DNA from: Rhodopseudomonas palustris
GTDB lineage: Bacteria; Pseudomonadota; Alphaproteobacteria; Rhizobiales; Xanthobacteraceae
Length of the DNA: 64,000 bases
NCBI RefSeq assembly: GCF_003226555.1
Contig: NZ_QKQS01000026.1
Coordinates: 161,377 to 225,376, forward strand
Direction: 5' to 3'
This document shows, in pieces, positions 36,205-44,957 of the stretch. Positions within the stretch are counted from its first letter, which is position 1, and the number at the start of each line of letters is the position of its first letter. The position numbers and the translations under genes were made by a program. Below the pieces are notes generated by a model, which saw nothing but the letters and a program-made list of their open reading frames with translations, was not told the origin of the DNA and did no database searches.

Positions 36205-37632
36205 CTATACCACCTTGCCGGGATTCATGATGCCGTGCGGGTCGAGCAAGGCCTTGATCGACCGCATCAGCTCGATCGCGGTCTTGTCTTTCACTTCGGC
36301 AAGTTCGTCGCGCTTCATCACGCCGATGCCGTGCTCGGCCGAGATCGAGCCGCCGAGTCCGAGCACCACCTCGAACACCACTTGGCTGACGTCGTGCCAG
36401 CGCGCCAGGAACTCGGCCTTGTCGGCGCCGACCGGTTGGCTGACATTGTAGTGGATGTTACCGTCGCCGAGATGGCCGAACGGCACCGGGCGGGCGCCAG
36501 GAATCAGCTTCACAACCGCGGCGTTGGCTTGTTCGATGAACTGCGGCACGGCCGCGACCGGCACTGAGATATCGTGCTTGATCGAGCCGCCTTCCGGCTT
36601 CTGCGCCGGCGAGATCTCCTCGCGCAGCTTCCAGAACGCCTGCTGCTGCTGCACCGAACTTGCGATCGCAGCATCTACCACGATGCCGTCTTCGAAGCCG
36701 CGCTCGAGGATCGATTCCAGCGCGGTGCGGGCATCGTCGCGCGGCAAGGACAATTCGATCAGCACGTACCACGGATAGCGCGCTTCGAGCGGGTCGCGGT
36801 TGTTGGCGTGGCGCACCGAGAAGTCGAGCGGGGTCTCGGCGATCAGTTCGAAGCTGGTCAGATTGCCGGCGGCTTCTCCTTGCGCGATGCCGAGCAGCTT
36901 CAGCGCGTCGTCCGGCGATTGCAGCCCAACGAACGCGGTCTCGACGGCGCGCGGCTTCGGGAACAGTTTCAGGGTTGCCGCAGTGATGATACCGAGCGTG
37001 CCTTCGGCACCGATGAACAGATCGCGCAGATCGTAGCCGGTGTTGTCCTTCTTCAGCTTGGACAGCAGGTTCAGCACCCGTCCATCAGCGAGCACGACCT
37101 CGACGCCGAGCGCCATGTCGCGTGCCAGGCCATATGCGAGTGCTGCGGTGCCGCCGGCATTCGTCGAGAGGTTGCCGCCGATCGTGCAGCTGCCCTGGGC
37201 GCCGAGCGACAGAGGGAACAGCCGATCGACCTCCGCGGCCTTCTCCTGCGCGCGCTGCAGGATGACGCCGGCTTCGACCGTCATGGTGTTGGACGAGGTG
37301 TCGATCTCGCGGATCTTGTCCATCCGCTTCAGCGAAATCACCACCTCGCCATTGTGCGGGGTCTGGCCGCCGACGAGGCCGGTGTTGCCGCCTTGCGGTA
37401 CCAGTGCAACGCGCGCTTCGTTCGCCAGCTTGCAGATCGCCACCACCTCCTCGGTCGAGCCCGGGCGCAGCACCAGCGGCGAGTGGCCGCGATACAGATT
37501 GCGCTCCTCGGTGATGTAGGCTTCGAGCTCGAGAGGATCGGTCAGCGCATGCTTGTCGCCGACGATCGCGGTGAAGCGTGCGATCAGTTCGGGTGAGAGA
37601 GAAGCGGGCGAGAGCGGGCTGACGATATTCAT
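36205..37632 (-). CDS. FAD-linked 2-hydroxyacid dehydrogenase (GlcD / D-2-hydroxyglutarate dehydrogenase family)
   Basis: 475 residues. The PCMH FAD domain has VLRPGSTEEVVAICKLANEA, VPQGGNTGLVGGQTP, LFPLSLGAQGSCTIGGNLST and NAGGTAALAYG. The C-terminal FAD-oxidase domain has PFGHLGDGNIHYNVSQP and ISAEHGIGVMKRDEL. These motifs place it with D-lactate, glycolate (GlcD) and D-2-hydroxyglutarate dehydrogenases; length and the HGIG block favour the D-2-hydroxyglutarate/D-lactate group. Electron acceptor and exact substrate are not visible. A repeat separates it from the upstream tsaC gene on the same strand. Confidence 0.88.
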   Translation of the reverse strand: MNIVSPLSPASLSPELIARFTAIVGDKHALTDPLELEAYITEERNLYRGHSPLVLRPGSTEEVVAICKLANEARVALVPQGGNTGLVGGQTPHNGEVVISLKRMDKIREIDTSSNTMTVEAGVILQRAQEKAAEVDRLFPLSLGAQGSCTIGGNLSTNAGGTAALAYGLARDMALGVEVVLADGRVLNLLSKLKKDNTGYDLRDLFIGAEGTLGIITAATLKLFPKPRAVETAFVGLQSPDDALKLLGIAQGEAAGNLTSFELIAETPLDFSVRHANNRDPLEARYPWYVLIELSLPRDDARTALESILERGFEDGIVVDAAIASSVQQQQAFWKLREEISPAQKPEGGSIKHDISVPVAAVPQFIEQANAAVVKLIPGARPVPFGHLGDGNIHYNVSQPVGADKAEFLARWHDVSQVVFEVVLGLGGSISAEHGIGVMKRDELAEVKDKTAIELMRSIKALLDPHGIMNPGKVV

Positions 37633-37649
37633 GGTGTTTCCTCTTCCCT

Positions 37650-37738
37650 GTCGTTGCGAGGAACGAAGCGAACCGACGCGAAGCGCGTCTTAGACGCGGT
37701 TGGATCGGTTCGTTTCGCGTCCGATGACGTCGCGATGG
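37650..37738. repeat. Palindromic intergenic repeat (GTCGTTGCGAGG family)
   Basis: About 90 bases. GTCGTTGCGAGGAACGAAGCG at one end (21 bases from 37650) is partly matched by the complementary CGTTTCGCGTCC...GACGTCGCGATGG at the other, with GACGCG/CGCGTC stems in the middle. It resembles the common CGTCATTGCGAGCGAAGCGAAG-type repeats of Bradyrhizobiaceae. Confidence 0.6.
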
Positions 37739-37751
37739 ATTTGTTGGTTGG

Positions 37752-38750
37752 TCATGGGCGCGGCGCCGCTGCACGGCGCAGGCGATCGTTGATCGCTTCG
37801 CCGAGGCCGTGAGCCGGGATTGGCATCACCGCGATGCCGCGGGCGCCGCGATCGTCGAGCGTGCGCAGTGCGCCGAACAGCTGCGCCGCGGCTTCGGTGA
37901 GGTCGCCGCGCGGCGACAGGTTGTGCACCGCGACGGCGGTGTCGGCACCCGGCAGCGAATCTGGGCCGAAGGCTAGCAACGCTTCACCCCGCTTTACCTC
38001 GGTCGCGTTCAGCCGCACCGTTGCGCGCGGCGCATAGTGCGACGCCAGCATGCCGGGAGCGAGTGGCGCGTGATCATCGGCGTTGTTCGTTGCCGCTGGT
38101 GCGCCTAGCTCGTGACCGAGCACACGCTCGATCGCCTCGCGCGGCACGCCGCCGGGGCGCAGCAACACTGGTGTACCAAGGCAACTGACGATCGTCGATT
38201 CGACACCGACCATCACCGGTCCGCCATCGACGATAACATCAATGCGGCCGTCGAGATCTTCGGCGACATGCGCGGCCGTCGTCGGCGAGACGTGACCGGA
38301 CCGGTTGGCGGAGGGCGCCACCACGGGACCGCCGAAGGCGCGCAGCAGCGCCTGGGCCACCGGATGTGACGGGACGCGGACCGCGACGCTGTCCAGGCCG
38401 GCGGTGGCGAGATCGCATACCGAACAATGCTTCGCCTTCGGCAGCACGAGCGTCAGCGGGCCCGGCCAGAACGCTTCTGCAAGGCGCGAAGCCGCGGCAT
38501 CGAACCGCGCGATGGCGCGCGCAGCTTCTAGATCAGCCACGTGCGCGATCAGCGGATTAAACGACGGCCGGCCTTTAGCTGCGTAGAGCTGCGCCACGGC
38601 TTCGGCGTTGGCCGCATCGGCGCCCAGCCCATACACGGTCTCGGTCGGGAACGCGACCAGCCCGCCGCCGCGCAGAGCGCGCGCGGCTTCGTCCGCATCG
38701 GTCGCGGCGAGCCTTTTGGTGATCAGGTCGAGCATCATTTCGGGTTTCAT
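37752..38750 (-). CDS. tsaC: L-threonylcarbamoyladenylate synthase (Sua5/YrdC/TsaC type)
   Basis: 332 residues from ATG 38750. The YrdC domain carries GGLVAFPTETVYGLGADAAN, YAAKGRPSFNPLIAHV, WPGPLTLVLPKA, VAVRVPSHP and VVAPSANRSGHVSPT. A C-terminal Sua5 domain follows (LAPGMLASHYAPRATVRL). It makes threonylcarbamoyl-AMP from threonine, bicarbonate and ATP for tRNA t6A37 synthesis. Two further ATGs lie at 38738 and 38735; the open frame upstream of 38750 is not conserved-looking. Confidence 0.93.
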   Translation of the reverse strand: MKPEMMLDLITKRLAATDADEAARALRGGGLVAFPTETVYGLGADAANAEAVAQLYAAKGRPSFNPLIAHVADLEAARAIARFDAAASRLAEAFWPGPLTLVLPKAKHCSVCDLATAGLDSVAVRVPSHPVAQALLRAFGGPVVAPSANRSGHVSPTTAAHVAEDLDGRIDVIVDGGPVMVGVESTIVSCLGTPVLLRPGGVPREAIERVLGHELGAPAATNNADDHAPLAPGMLASHYAPRATVRLNATEVKRGEALLAFGPDSLPGADTAVAVHNLSPRGDLTEAAAQLFGALRTLDDRGARGIAVMPIPAHGLGEAINDRLRRAAAPRP

Positions 38751-38980
38751 ATCGCAATTCGCGCGGATGCGAAGCAGCAAAGTCGACGCGCTGTATTGCA
38801 TCGCGGTGCAGCTACGTGGCACGATCTTGTTGCCCGTGCCTTCGCGGAGACCGCGAATCCGGCCGCTCCGCGCGCGAAAACCCAAGGAAAATCGTGGGTT
38901 GGAACTGCTCCGCGGCGCCGCGACTTGCAAGCCACTCTGATATGGAGTGAGGTGGCCCGTTCAAACAGGCGACCCATCCG

Positions 38981-39883
38981 ATGCATCTCAATCCCCTCCG
39001 TCACGCCGAACGCGTCACCGGCCGAAGGCAATCCGCCCTGATCGACCTGTGGTCGACCACGGGCTTTGCCGCCGCGGTGAGCGAGGTGACGGGGCCGCAT
39101 ATCTACGAGTTCGGCGAGCTGCCGGTGCCGACCGTCGCAATTACGCTGTACGACGTCCGCCGCCACGTGCTGATGGAGAACGGCAAGGTGCGCCGCGACG
39201 CACCGGTGCGGTCGGGGCGGTTCCGCATCGGCCAGCCGGGCCGCCGCGTGGTGGTGGACGCGATTCCGGATACCCAGTGGGGCAAGCTGCTGCTGCTGTA
39301 TCTCGGTGAGCCGTTGCTTAGGGAAGTCGGGGCTTCGCTCGGGTCCGCGGGTCCGATCAGCTTGCGCGACACCGCCTGGGACATCGACGATCCGCTGCTG
39401 GAGGTCTCCGCCAAACGCTTGGTCGAGGCGAGCGATAGCGGCGACCGGCCGAATGCGCTCCTCGCCGAGCAATTGGCCTATACGCTGGCGCTGCATCTGA
39501 CCGATCGCTATTCGGCGCCGCGCGGCGCGACGGCGGACCAATCTGCGCCGCTCGAAGCGCCGGTGCGTGACCGCATCGCCGAATTCGTGCGGGCTGATCT
39601 CGGCGCCCCGATCACCTTGGCCGCAATGGCCGAAGTCGCGGGCATGAGCCCGTCCACTTTCATTCGCAGTTTCAAGCGCTCCACCGGAATGACGCCGCAT
39701 CGATTCGTGGTGGAGCAGCGCGTCGCCGCCGCCCGCCGGTTGCTGGAGACGTCCGACCTGCCGATCGTCGAGATCGCGCTCGGGGTCGGCTTCTCGTCGC
39801 AATCGCATTTCGGCGTCGCGTTTCGTCAGGTGACCGGCGAAAGCCCGGCCCGGTATCGCCGGTCTCAGCGCGGCCGCGAGTAA
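38981..39883 (+). CDS. AraC-family regulator
   Basis: 300 residues. The last hundred form the double helix-turn-helix (ITLAAMAEVAGMSPSTFIRS, FKRSTGMTPHRFVVEQRVAA, ARRLLETSDLPIVEIALGVG, then SSQSHFGVAFRQVTGESPAR). The N-terminal 190 residues form an effector or dimerisation region without a family I can name. It precedes an MFS transporter and an amidohydrolase on the same strand by 125 bases and is their likely activator, probably sensing an aromatic or other carboxylic acid. That target assignment is from context. Confidence 0.88.
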   Translation: MHLNPLRHAERVTGRRQSALIDLWSTTGFAAAVSEVTGPHIYEFGELPVPTVAITLYDVRRHVLMENGKVRRDAPVRSGRFRIGQPGRRVVVDAIPDTQWGKLLLLYLGEPLLREVGASLGSAGPISLRDTAWDIDDPLLEVSAKRLVEASDSGDRPNALLAEQLAYTLALHLTDRYSAPRGATADQSAPLEAPVRDRIAEFVRADLGAPITLAAMAEVAGMSPSTFIRSFKRSTGMTPHRFVVEQRVAAARRLLETSDLPIVEIALGVGFSSQSHFGVAFRQVTGESPARYRRSQRGRE

Positions 39884-40008
39884 TTTTCCGACAGAAAGCT
39901 GTCAGCTCCATAGGGAACTGATAATTTTTCGGCAGACGTGTTCTCACGATTGCGAAATTTGTCGCCCGTGAGCGATCGCCCGGTGAAGGCGAGCGAGGGA
40001 GGATACGT

Positions 40009-41295
40009 ATGACGACATCTTCGAGCACGGTCGCGCCGATCACGGACACCAGCCTGACCGGCTTCTACAAAGACATGACCGTCACCGAGAAGCGCACGTT
40101 CTGGGCCTGTGCCACGGGCTGGGCGCTCGACGGCATGGACTTCATGATCTACCCGCTGGTGATCGGCACGATCATCGCGCTGTGGAAGGTCGATGCCGGC
40201 TCGGCCGGTCTTGCCGGCACCGTGACGCTGCTGGCCTCGGCGATCGGCGGCTGGGCCGCCGGTTATCTCGCCGACCGGATCGGTCGCGTCCGCACGCTGC
40301 AGTTCACCATCATTTGGTTCTCGCTGTTCTCGCTGCTGTGCGCGTTCGCGCAGAATTTCGAACAGCTGCTGATCCTGCGCGCGCTGCTCGGCTTCGGCTT
40401 TGGCGGGGAATGGGCGGCCGGCGCGGTGCTGATCGGGGAGACGATTCGTCCGCAGTATCGCGGGCGGGCGGTGGGCTCGGTGCAGTCGGGCTGGGCGGTG
40501 GGCTGGGGGCTGGCGGTGCTGGCGCAGGCTGCGCTGTTTTCGCTGCTGCCGCCCGACCAGGCGTGGCGCTGGATGTTCGCGATCGGCGCGCTGCCGGCGC
40601 TGCTGGTGCTGTATCTGCGCGCCTATGTGAAAGAGCCCGAGGTTGCGGTCGAAGCCCGCGCCAAGGTCACCGCGGCGGGCGGCAGCCGCTCGATCCTGGC
40701 GATCTTCCAGGGCCGCATCCTGAAGACCACCATCCTGGCCTCGCTGGTCGCGACCGGCTGTCAGGGCGGTTACTACGCGATTACCTTCTGGGTGCCGCGC
40801 TTCCTGACCACCGAGCGCAAGCTGTCGATCGTCGGCTCGACCGGCTATCTGGCGACGCTGATTATCGGTTCGTTCGTCGGCTATCTGGTCGGGGCGTGGT
40901 TCGCCGATCGGTTCGGCCGCCGCAGCTTGTTCCTGACGTTCTCGCTGGGCGCGATGGTGGTGGTGCTGGCCTATACGCAGCTTCCGCTGTCCAACGAGAT
41001 GCTGTGGGTGCTCGGCTTCCCGCTCGGCTTCTTCGCCTCGGGCTATTTCTCGGGCATGGGGGCGTTCCTGACCGAGCTGTTTCCGACCAGCCTGCGCGGC
41101 TCGGGGCAGGGCTTCTGCTACAATTTCGGCCGCGGCGTCGGCGCGCTGTTCCCGTTCCTGGTCGGCTACCTGTCGCAGGTCACCACGCTCGCCAACGCGA
41201 TCTGCCTGTTCGCGGTGTTCGCCTACGTGTTGTTCTTCGCCGCCGCCTATGCGCTGCCGGAGACCCGCGGCAGGGTGTTGAGCGCCGATGAGTAA
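40009..41295 (+). CDS. MFS transporter, organic-acid symporter type
   Basis: 428 residues with about twelve membrane segments. Family signatures are WALDGMDFMIYPLVIGTIIA (helix 1, typical of aromatic and sialic acid H+ symporters), GYLADRIGRVRTL (loop 2-3), RALLGFGFGGEWAAGAVLIG and the second-half GAWFADRFGRRSLF. GAGGGAGG before ATG 40009 is a strong ribosome site. The stop overlaps the amidohydrolase start by eight bases, so uptake and hydrolysis are tightly coupled. The substrate is probably a carboxylic acid that the next enzyme opens. Confidence 0.88.
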   Translation: MTTSSSTVAPITDTSLTGFYKDMTVTEKRTFWACATGWALDGMDFMIYPLVIGTIIALWKVDAGSAGLAGTVTLLASAIGGWAAGYLADRIGRVRTLQFTIIWFSLFSLLCAFAQNFEQLLILRALLGFGFGGEWAAGAVLIGETIRPQYRGRAVGSVQSGWAVGWGLAVLAQAALFSLLPPDQAWRWMFAIGALPALLVLYLRAYVKEPEVAVEARAKVTAAGGSRSILAIFQGRILKTTILASLVATGCQGGYYAITFWVPRFLTTERKLSIVGSTGYLATLIIGSFVGYLVGAWFADRFGRRSLFLTFSLGAMVVVLAYTQLPLSNEMLWVLGFPLGFFASGYFSGMGAFLTELFPTSLRGSGQGFCYNFGRGVGALFPFLVGYLSQVTTLANAICLFAVFAYVLFFAAAYALPETRGRVLSADE

Positions 41296-42190
41296 CGCTG
41301 ATCATCCAAAAGATCTGGCTCCGGCGTGTCCGGGGCCGGATCCAGCCCCGCGGCGGCCGACGCGCTACGTCGTCCCGCCCGGCGCGGTCGATACCCACGC
41401 TCACGTCATCGGGCTGCCGCCGGACTATCCGTTCGTCGCCGCTCGCAGCTACACGCCGCCCGCCGCGACGCCGGAATCGTATCTGGCGATGCTCGATGCC
41501 ACCGGCATGACCTACGGCGTGCTGGTGCAGGTCAGCGTGCACGGCACCGACAATCGCCTGATGCTGGACACGTTGCAGGCCCACCGCGATCGGCTGAAGG
41601 GCATCGCGGTGATTCCGCTCGGCCTGCCGGACAAGGAGCTGGCGGCGCTGAAGGAGGCCGGCGTCGTCGGCCTTCGCCTGAACATCCTGTATGGCGGCGG
41701 CATCGGCTTCGAGCGCGTCGGCGAATACGCGGCGATGGCCAAGGAGCTCGGCTGGCATCTGCAGTTCCTGATCGACGCCAAGGATCTGGTGCCGCTGGCG
41801 CCGCAGCTCGGGGATCTGCCGGTGCCGTTCATCGTCGATCACTGGGGGCACTTCCCGGTGTCGCGCGGGATCGATGACCCCGGCTTCCAGACGCTGGTGT
41901 CGCTGGTGCGCGACGGGGCCTGGGTGAAGCTGTCGGGCGCCTATCGGAATACGGTCGCGGGATATCCCTACCTCGACACCATTCCGTTCGCCCGCCTGCT
42001 GCACGAAACGGCGCCCGATCGCTGCGTCTGGGGCAGCGACTGGCCGCATGTCGCGACTTGGCAGCACATGATGAATGTCGGCGAGCTGCTCGATCTGCTC
42101 GCCGACTGGGTGCCCGATGCGGCCGCGCGCGACCGCGTCTTCACCGACAACGCCTATCGTCTTTACGGCTTCACGCCCGTTCAGGGCTGA
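41288..42190 (+). CDS. Amidohydrolase_2 family hydrolase (LigI-like)
   Basis: 300 residues. The N-terminal metal-site motif PGAVDTHAHVIGLPPDYPFV, the middle VPFIVDHWGHFP and the C-terminal CVWGSDWPHVATW (catalytic Asp) are all present. The family includes 2-pyrone-4,6-dicarboxylate lactonase (LigI) and related lactonases and decarboxylases. The closest feel is a lactonase acting on a cyclic acid. It is translationally coupled to an MFS importer. An inverted repeat after the stop probably ends the transcript. Confidence 0.82.
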   Translation: MSNADHPKDLAPACPGPDPAPRRPTRYVVPPGAVDTHAHVIGLPPDYPFVAARSYTPPAATPESYLAMLDATGMTYGVLVQVSVHGTDNRLMLDTLQAHRDRLKGIAVIPLGLPDKELAALKEAGVVGLRLNILYGGGIGFERVGEYAAMAKELGWHLQFLIDAKDLVPLAPQLGDLPVPFIVDHWGHFPVSRGIDDPGFQTLVSLVRDGAWVKLSGAYRNTVAGYPYLDTIPFARLLHETAPDRCVWGSDWPHVATWQHMMNVGELLDLLADWVPDAAARDRVFTDNAYRLYGFTPVQG

Positions 42191-42203
42191 GCTTTTGAGC
42201 GCG

Positions 42204-42236
42204 CAACCGCCGCCCCTGACCGGAGGGCGGCGGTTG
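42204..42236 (+). terminator. Terminator-like hairpin after the amidohydrolase
   Basis: A 12-bp perfect stem, CAACCGCCGCCC and GGGCGGCGGTTG, with a 9-base loop starts 13 bases after the stop codon. It is followed by an A-rich rather than T-rich run, so termination may need help. Confidence 0.6.
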
Positions 42237-42312
42237 GATAAAAATCCTCTCGTTATCCCCATTGGAACGCTTGCGAAGCCGGAAGGCGGACGCTATAAGC
42301 CGGTCCTCTTGT

Positions 42313-42389
42313 CGGAGTGTGGCTCAGCCCGGTAGAGCACTGCGTTCGGGACGCAGGGGTCGCAGGTTCGAATCCTGCCACTCCGACCA
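42313..42389 (+). tRNA. tRNA-Pro (anticodon CGG)
   Basis: 77 bases folding as a cloverleaf. Acceptor CGGAGTG pairs with CACTCCG. The D arm is GCTCAGCCCGGTAGAGC, anticodon stem CTGCG/CGCAG with loop TTCGGGA (anticodon CGG reads CCG), and T arm GCAGGTTCGAATCCTGC. Discriminator A and an encoded CCA follow. No integrase gene or duplicated 3' end was seen next to it. Confidence 0.97.
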
Positions 42390-42499
42390 AGATTTCACGG
42401 GATTACCCCCGTCCTTTCCCGATCCATTTTTCGTTTCACAGCATCACGACGTGCCGCCGCAGCGGCGAAGCCGAGCGTATCGCTTGGTCGATGCGGCAT

Positions 42500-43156
42500 T
42501 CACCAGCTGCCGCGGCGGGAATCGATCTGGGTGAAGTCGATCGGGCTCGGTTCGCCGACCTTGGGCGGGGGCGGCGGTTTTTGCGGCTTGGCGCTGCGCT
42601 GCTTGGCGGCTTTCAGAATAGCCTCGGCTAGAGGTCCTGGCTTCACCGGGCCAGCCTGCGGCGGCTCACCGTTGGGGCCCGAAGGGGCCTGCAGCGCGAG
42701 CGGCTGATCGAGTCGCCCGGGCCGGACGCGGACGCCGACCACTGTGCCCCGCTCGGCGTCGAAGGCGCATTCATACGACACCCGCACCCACTCCTTCTGC
42801 GGCGACAGGAAGCGGATCGAGTCGCCGCGATAGTTGACGATTGCGTTGTCCGGCTTGGACGGGTCGGCCTGCTGAAAGATGCCGGCAAACGGCCGGCTGA
42901 TCCATTCGAAGTCTCCTGGAGCCTGCGCTTCGATCCTGCGCGCACAGATCGCCGAGGCCTTCTCGTTGTTGGCGCGCACGCACGCCTCGGGACATTTCGG
43001 CGAATCGGTTGGTACCGGCGCGCTCCTTGCGGGTGGCTGAATACCGGCTGCGTTCGAGGGAGCTGGTTTGGGGGCGGAAGTCGGCTGTGAAGGCTGTGCA
43101 TGAGCCGCGCTGACGACGCTCGATGCCAGGACTGCTGCATAGATCAAACGAAGCAT
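42500..43156 (-). CDS. Secreted hypothetical protein, Pro-rich
   Basis: 218 residues from ATG 43156. The signal peptide MLRLIYAAVLASSVVSAAHA precedes a Pro/Ala/Ser-rich linker. The central domain has four cysteines (SPKCPEACVRANNEKASAIC, and YECAFDAERGTVVGVRVRPG). The tail is proline-rich (KPQKPPPPPKVG). I do not recognise a family. It sits between tRNA-Pro and the curli promoter region, transcribed away from curli; export suggests a cell-envelope role. Confidence 0.7.
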   Translation of the reverse strand: MLRLIYAAVLASSVVSAAHAQPSQPTSAPKPAPSNAAGIQPPARSAPVPTDSPKCPEACVRANNEKASAICARRIEAQAPGDFEWISRPFAGIFQQADPSKPDNAIVNYRGDSIRFLSPQKEWVRVSYECAFDAERGTVVGVRVRPGRLDQPLALQAPSGPNGEPPQAGPVKPGPLAEAILKAAKQRSAKPQKPPPPPKVGEPSPIDFTQIDSRRGSW

Positions 43157-43508
43157 CGTAATACCACCCATGGTTGGGCGTGTAGTTATCTTCTAGTCCG
43201 GAACTTTGAAAGAAGCGAGTCCAATCTTGCTGTCTCACCGAGCTATCAGTAGCTATTACTTACAAAAGTGAAAGTTTATCCTGGTTTGGTGTGGCGTCAA
43301 AACTGTTCCATTTTAAGAAACCGAAGCGATTACTTATGTGTGTATAGTTCACTCACGAAGTGTACATGATCAAATACGCAATTGCCCTATAATGACACAA
43401 TTTAATCATTGTCTGATCTTTGGAGTCCTCCTAATAACGCAACATTCCGCGCGGCAGCAGACGCGATGGAAGGACGGCATTGATCTTTCAACAGGGGAGT
43501 ATTTGTCG
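43157..43508. promoter_or_regulatory. AT-rich curli promoter region
   Basis: About 350 bases without a gene and with much lower GC than the surroundings. It presumably carries the divergent promoters of the secreted protein and the curlin gene. TATAAT at 43388-43393 is a possible -10 box about 115 bases before the curlin ATG; no good -35 was found. An inverted repeat AGCTA/TAGCT lies near 43240. The long 5' leader leaves room for post-transcriptional control. Confidence 0.35.
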
Positions 43509-44843
43509 ATGAAGCGTAATCTATTTTTTGTCACCGCCAGTGTGCTGGCGCTGTCCGCAACAGCCGCGTTCGCTGCGGATTCCAATACGGTGTATTTGAA
43601 TCAGACCGGCAACGGTCAGCAGGCCAACATCACGCAATCGGGCAACGGCAATAGTGTCGGTGTCTTCAATGGCAATTCGGGATTCACTCAGGAAGACGGT
43701 TCGCTATCGGGAGCGAATCTCCTTACCGTGACGCAGACCGGCAACTCCAACAGCGTCGGTCGCGACATCCAGGGCAAGCAATCCGGCGCGGGCAACTCTG
43801 CCGAGATCCTTCAGGCAGGTACCAGCAGCGATGTCGAACTGCAGCAGACCGGCACCAGCAATGGCGCCGTTCCGGCCGGCTGGAACTGGAGCAATGATCC
43901 GGGAGTCTTCAACAAGATTACCCAGGATTCGTCGTCGAACGGAAGCAAGGTGTCCGTCATCCAGGATGGCAAGAACAACGTCTTCAGCATCAAGCAGGGC
44001 AACACCGGCAACTCGACCTCGGTCAATCAGACCGGTGAGTGGGGTATGGCCTATGTTCGCCAGGGTATCGGCGCCGCGGAGACCGACGCCTCCACGGGCA
44101 ATTCGCTGCCGACCGGCGGCAATTACAACAGTGCCTCGATCACGCAGAATAACGCCGGCCTGAACTACGCCGTCGCCGTGCAGGGCGGGGGCAACTCGAA
44201 TTCCCTGTCGATCAGCCAGTCGGGCAATCTGCAGGGCGCCAACGCTTGGCAGAACGGCAACGGAAACTTGTTCACGTCGATCCAGACGAACGTCGGAAAC
44301 GTTGTCGGTGTGACGGGGAGCATTTACGGGACCGATAGCCCGATCACGCAGACCGGCGACAGCAACGCTTACATCAACACCCAGACCGGATCCAACAATA
44401 GCGCCAACGGCTCTCAGGCCGGTAACGTCAACCAAGTGTACAACACGCAGACCGGTACCGGCGAAACACTCCTCGGTACGCAAGCTGGCACATACAACTA
44501 TGTTAGCAATTCTCAGGCCGGCACCGGCAACAGTCTGACCTATACACAGGTCAACACCGGAGGTGCCGCCTTCAACCAGATCATTAACGAGCAGTCGATC
44601 GCGTCGGTGTCGAGCACTGCCTATGTCGTGCAGAATGGCGACGGTCTGTACAGCAAGGGTTTGCAGACTGGTGGGAGCTTCAATTCGGCCAATGTGTCGC
44701 AAACCGGGCAGTTCAGCGCGAGTTACTACACGCAGGACGGCACGAGCAATTCGATCGTGGTTGCTCAGGTTGGCAATTACAATCTCTCCAACGTGAATCA
44801 GGCCGGCACTGGCAATCACGCCAACATTCAGCAGAAGCCGTGA
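43509..44843 (+). CDS. Curlin-repeat amyloid subunit, CsgA-like, extended
   Basis: 444 residues with a signal peptide MKRNLFFVTASVLALSATAA (cleavage near AFAAD). The rest is a long array of imperfect curlin repeats of roughly 20-23 residues built on QxGxxN and N/Q ladders, for example VYLNQTGNGQQANITQSGNG, GNSVGVFNG, LTVTQTGNSNSVGRD and LSNVNQAGTGNHANIQQ. E. coli CsgA has about 150 residues and five repeats, so this fibre subunit is about three times longer. It should be exported through CsgG and polymerise extracellularly. GGGGAG lies upstream of ATG 43509. It heads the csg cluster. Confidence 0.88.
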   Translation: MKRNLFFVTASVLALSATAAFAADSNTVYLNQTGNGQQANITQSGNGNSVGVFNGNSGFTQEDGSLSGANLLTVTQTGNSNSVGRDIQGKQSGAGNSAEILQAGTSSDVELQQTGTSNGAVPAGWNWSNDPGVFNKITQDSSSNGSKVSVIQDGKNNVFSIKQGNTGNSTSVNQTGEWGMAYVRQGIGAAETDASTGNSLPTGGNYNSASITQNNAGLNYAVAVQGGGNSNSLSISQSGNLQGANAWQNGNGNLFTSIQTNVGNVVGVTGSIYGTDSPITQTGDSNAYINTQTGSNNSANGSQAGNVNQVYNTQTGTGETLLGTQAGTYNYVSNSQAGTGNSLTYTQVNTGGAAFNQIINEQSIASVSSTAYVVQNGDGLYSKGLQTGGSFNSANVSQTGQFSASYYTQDGTSNSIVVAQVGNYNLSNVNQAGTGNHANIQQKP

Positions 44844-44901
44844 TGGCGGGCTGAAGCCGTGAGGCGAGGCATGCGTGTCTCGCTCTCCTCCGGGAACTGG
44901 A

Positions 44902-44923
44902 GCGACCGGACAAGTCCGGTCGC
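44902..44923 (+). terminator. Attenuator-like hairpin between curlin and csgH
   Basis: Ten-base perfect arms GCGACCGGAC and GTCCGGTCGC separated by AA form a strong hairpin in the 114-base gap after the curlin stop. There is no long T-run. Partial termination here would make more major-subunit mRNA than accessory-gene mRNA. Confidence 0.5.
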
Positions 44924-44957
44924 CGATCTCCTTGTGTCGGTGTCGCGGAGAGTTCTT

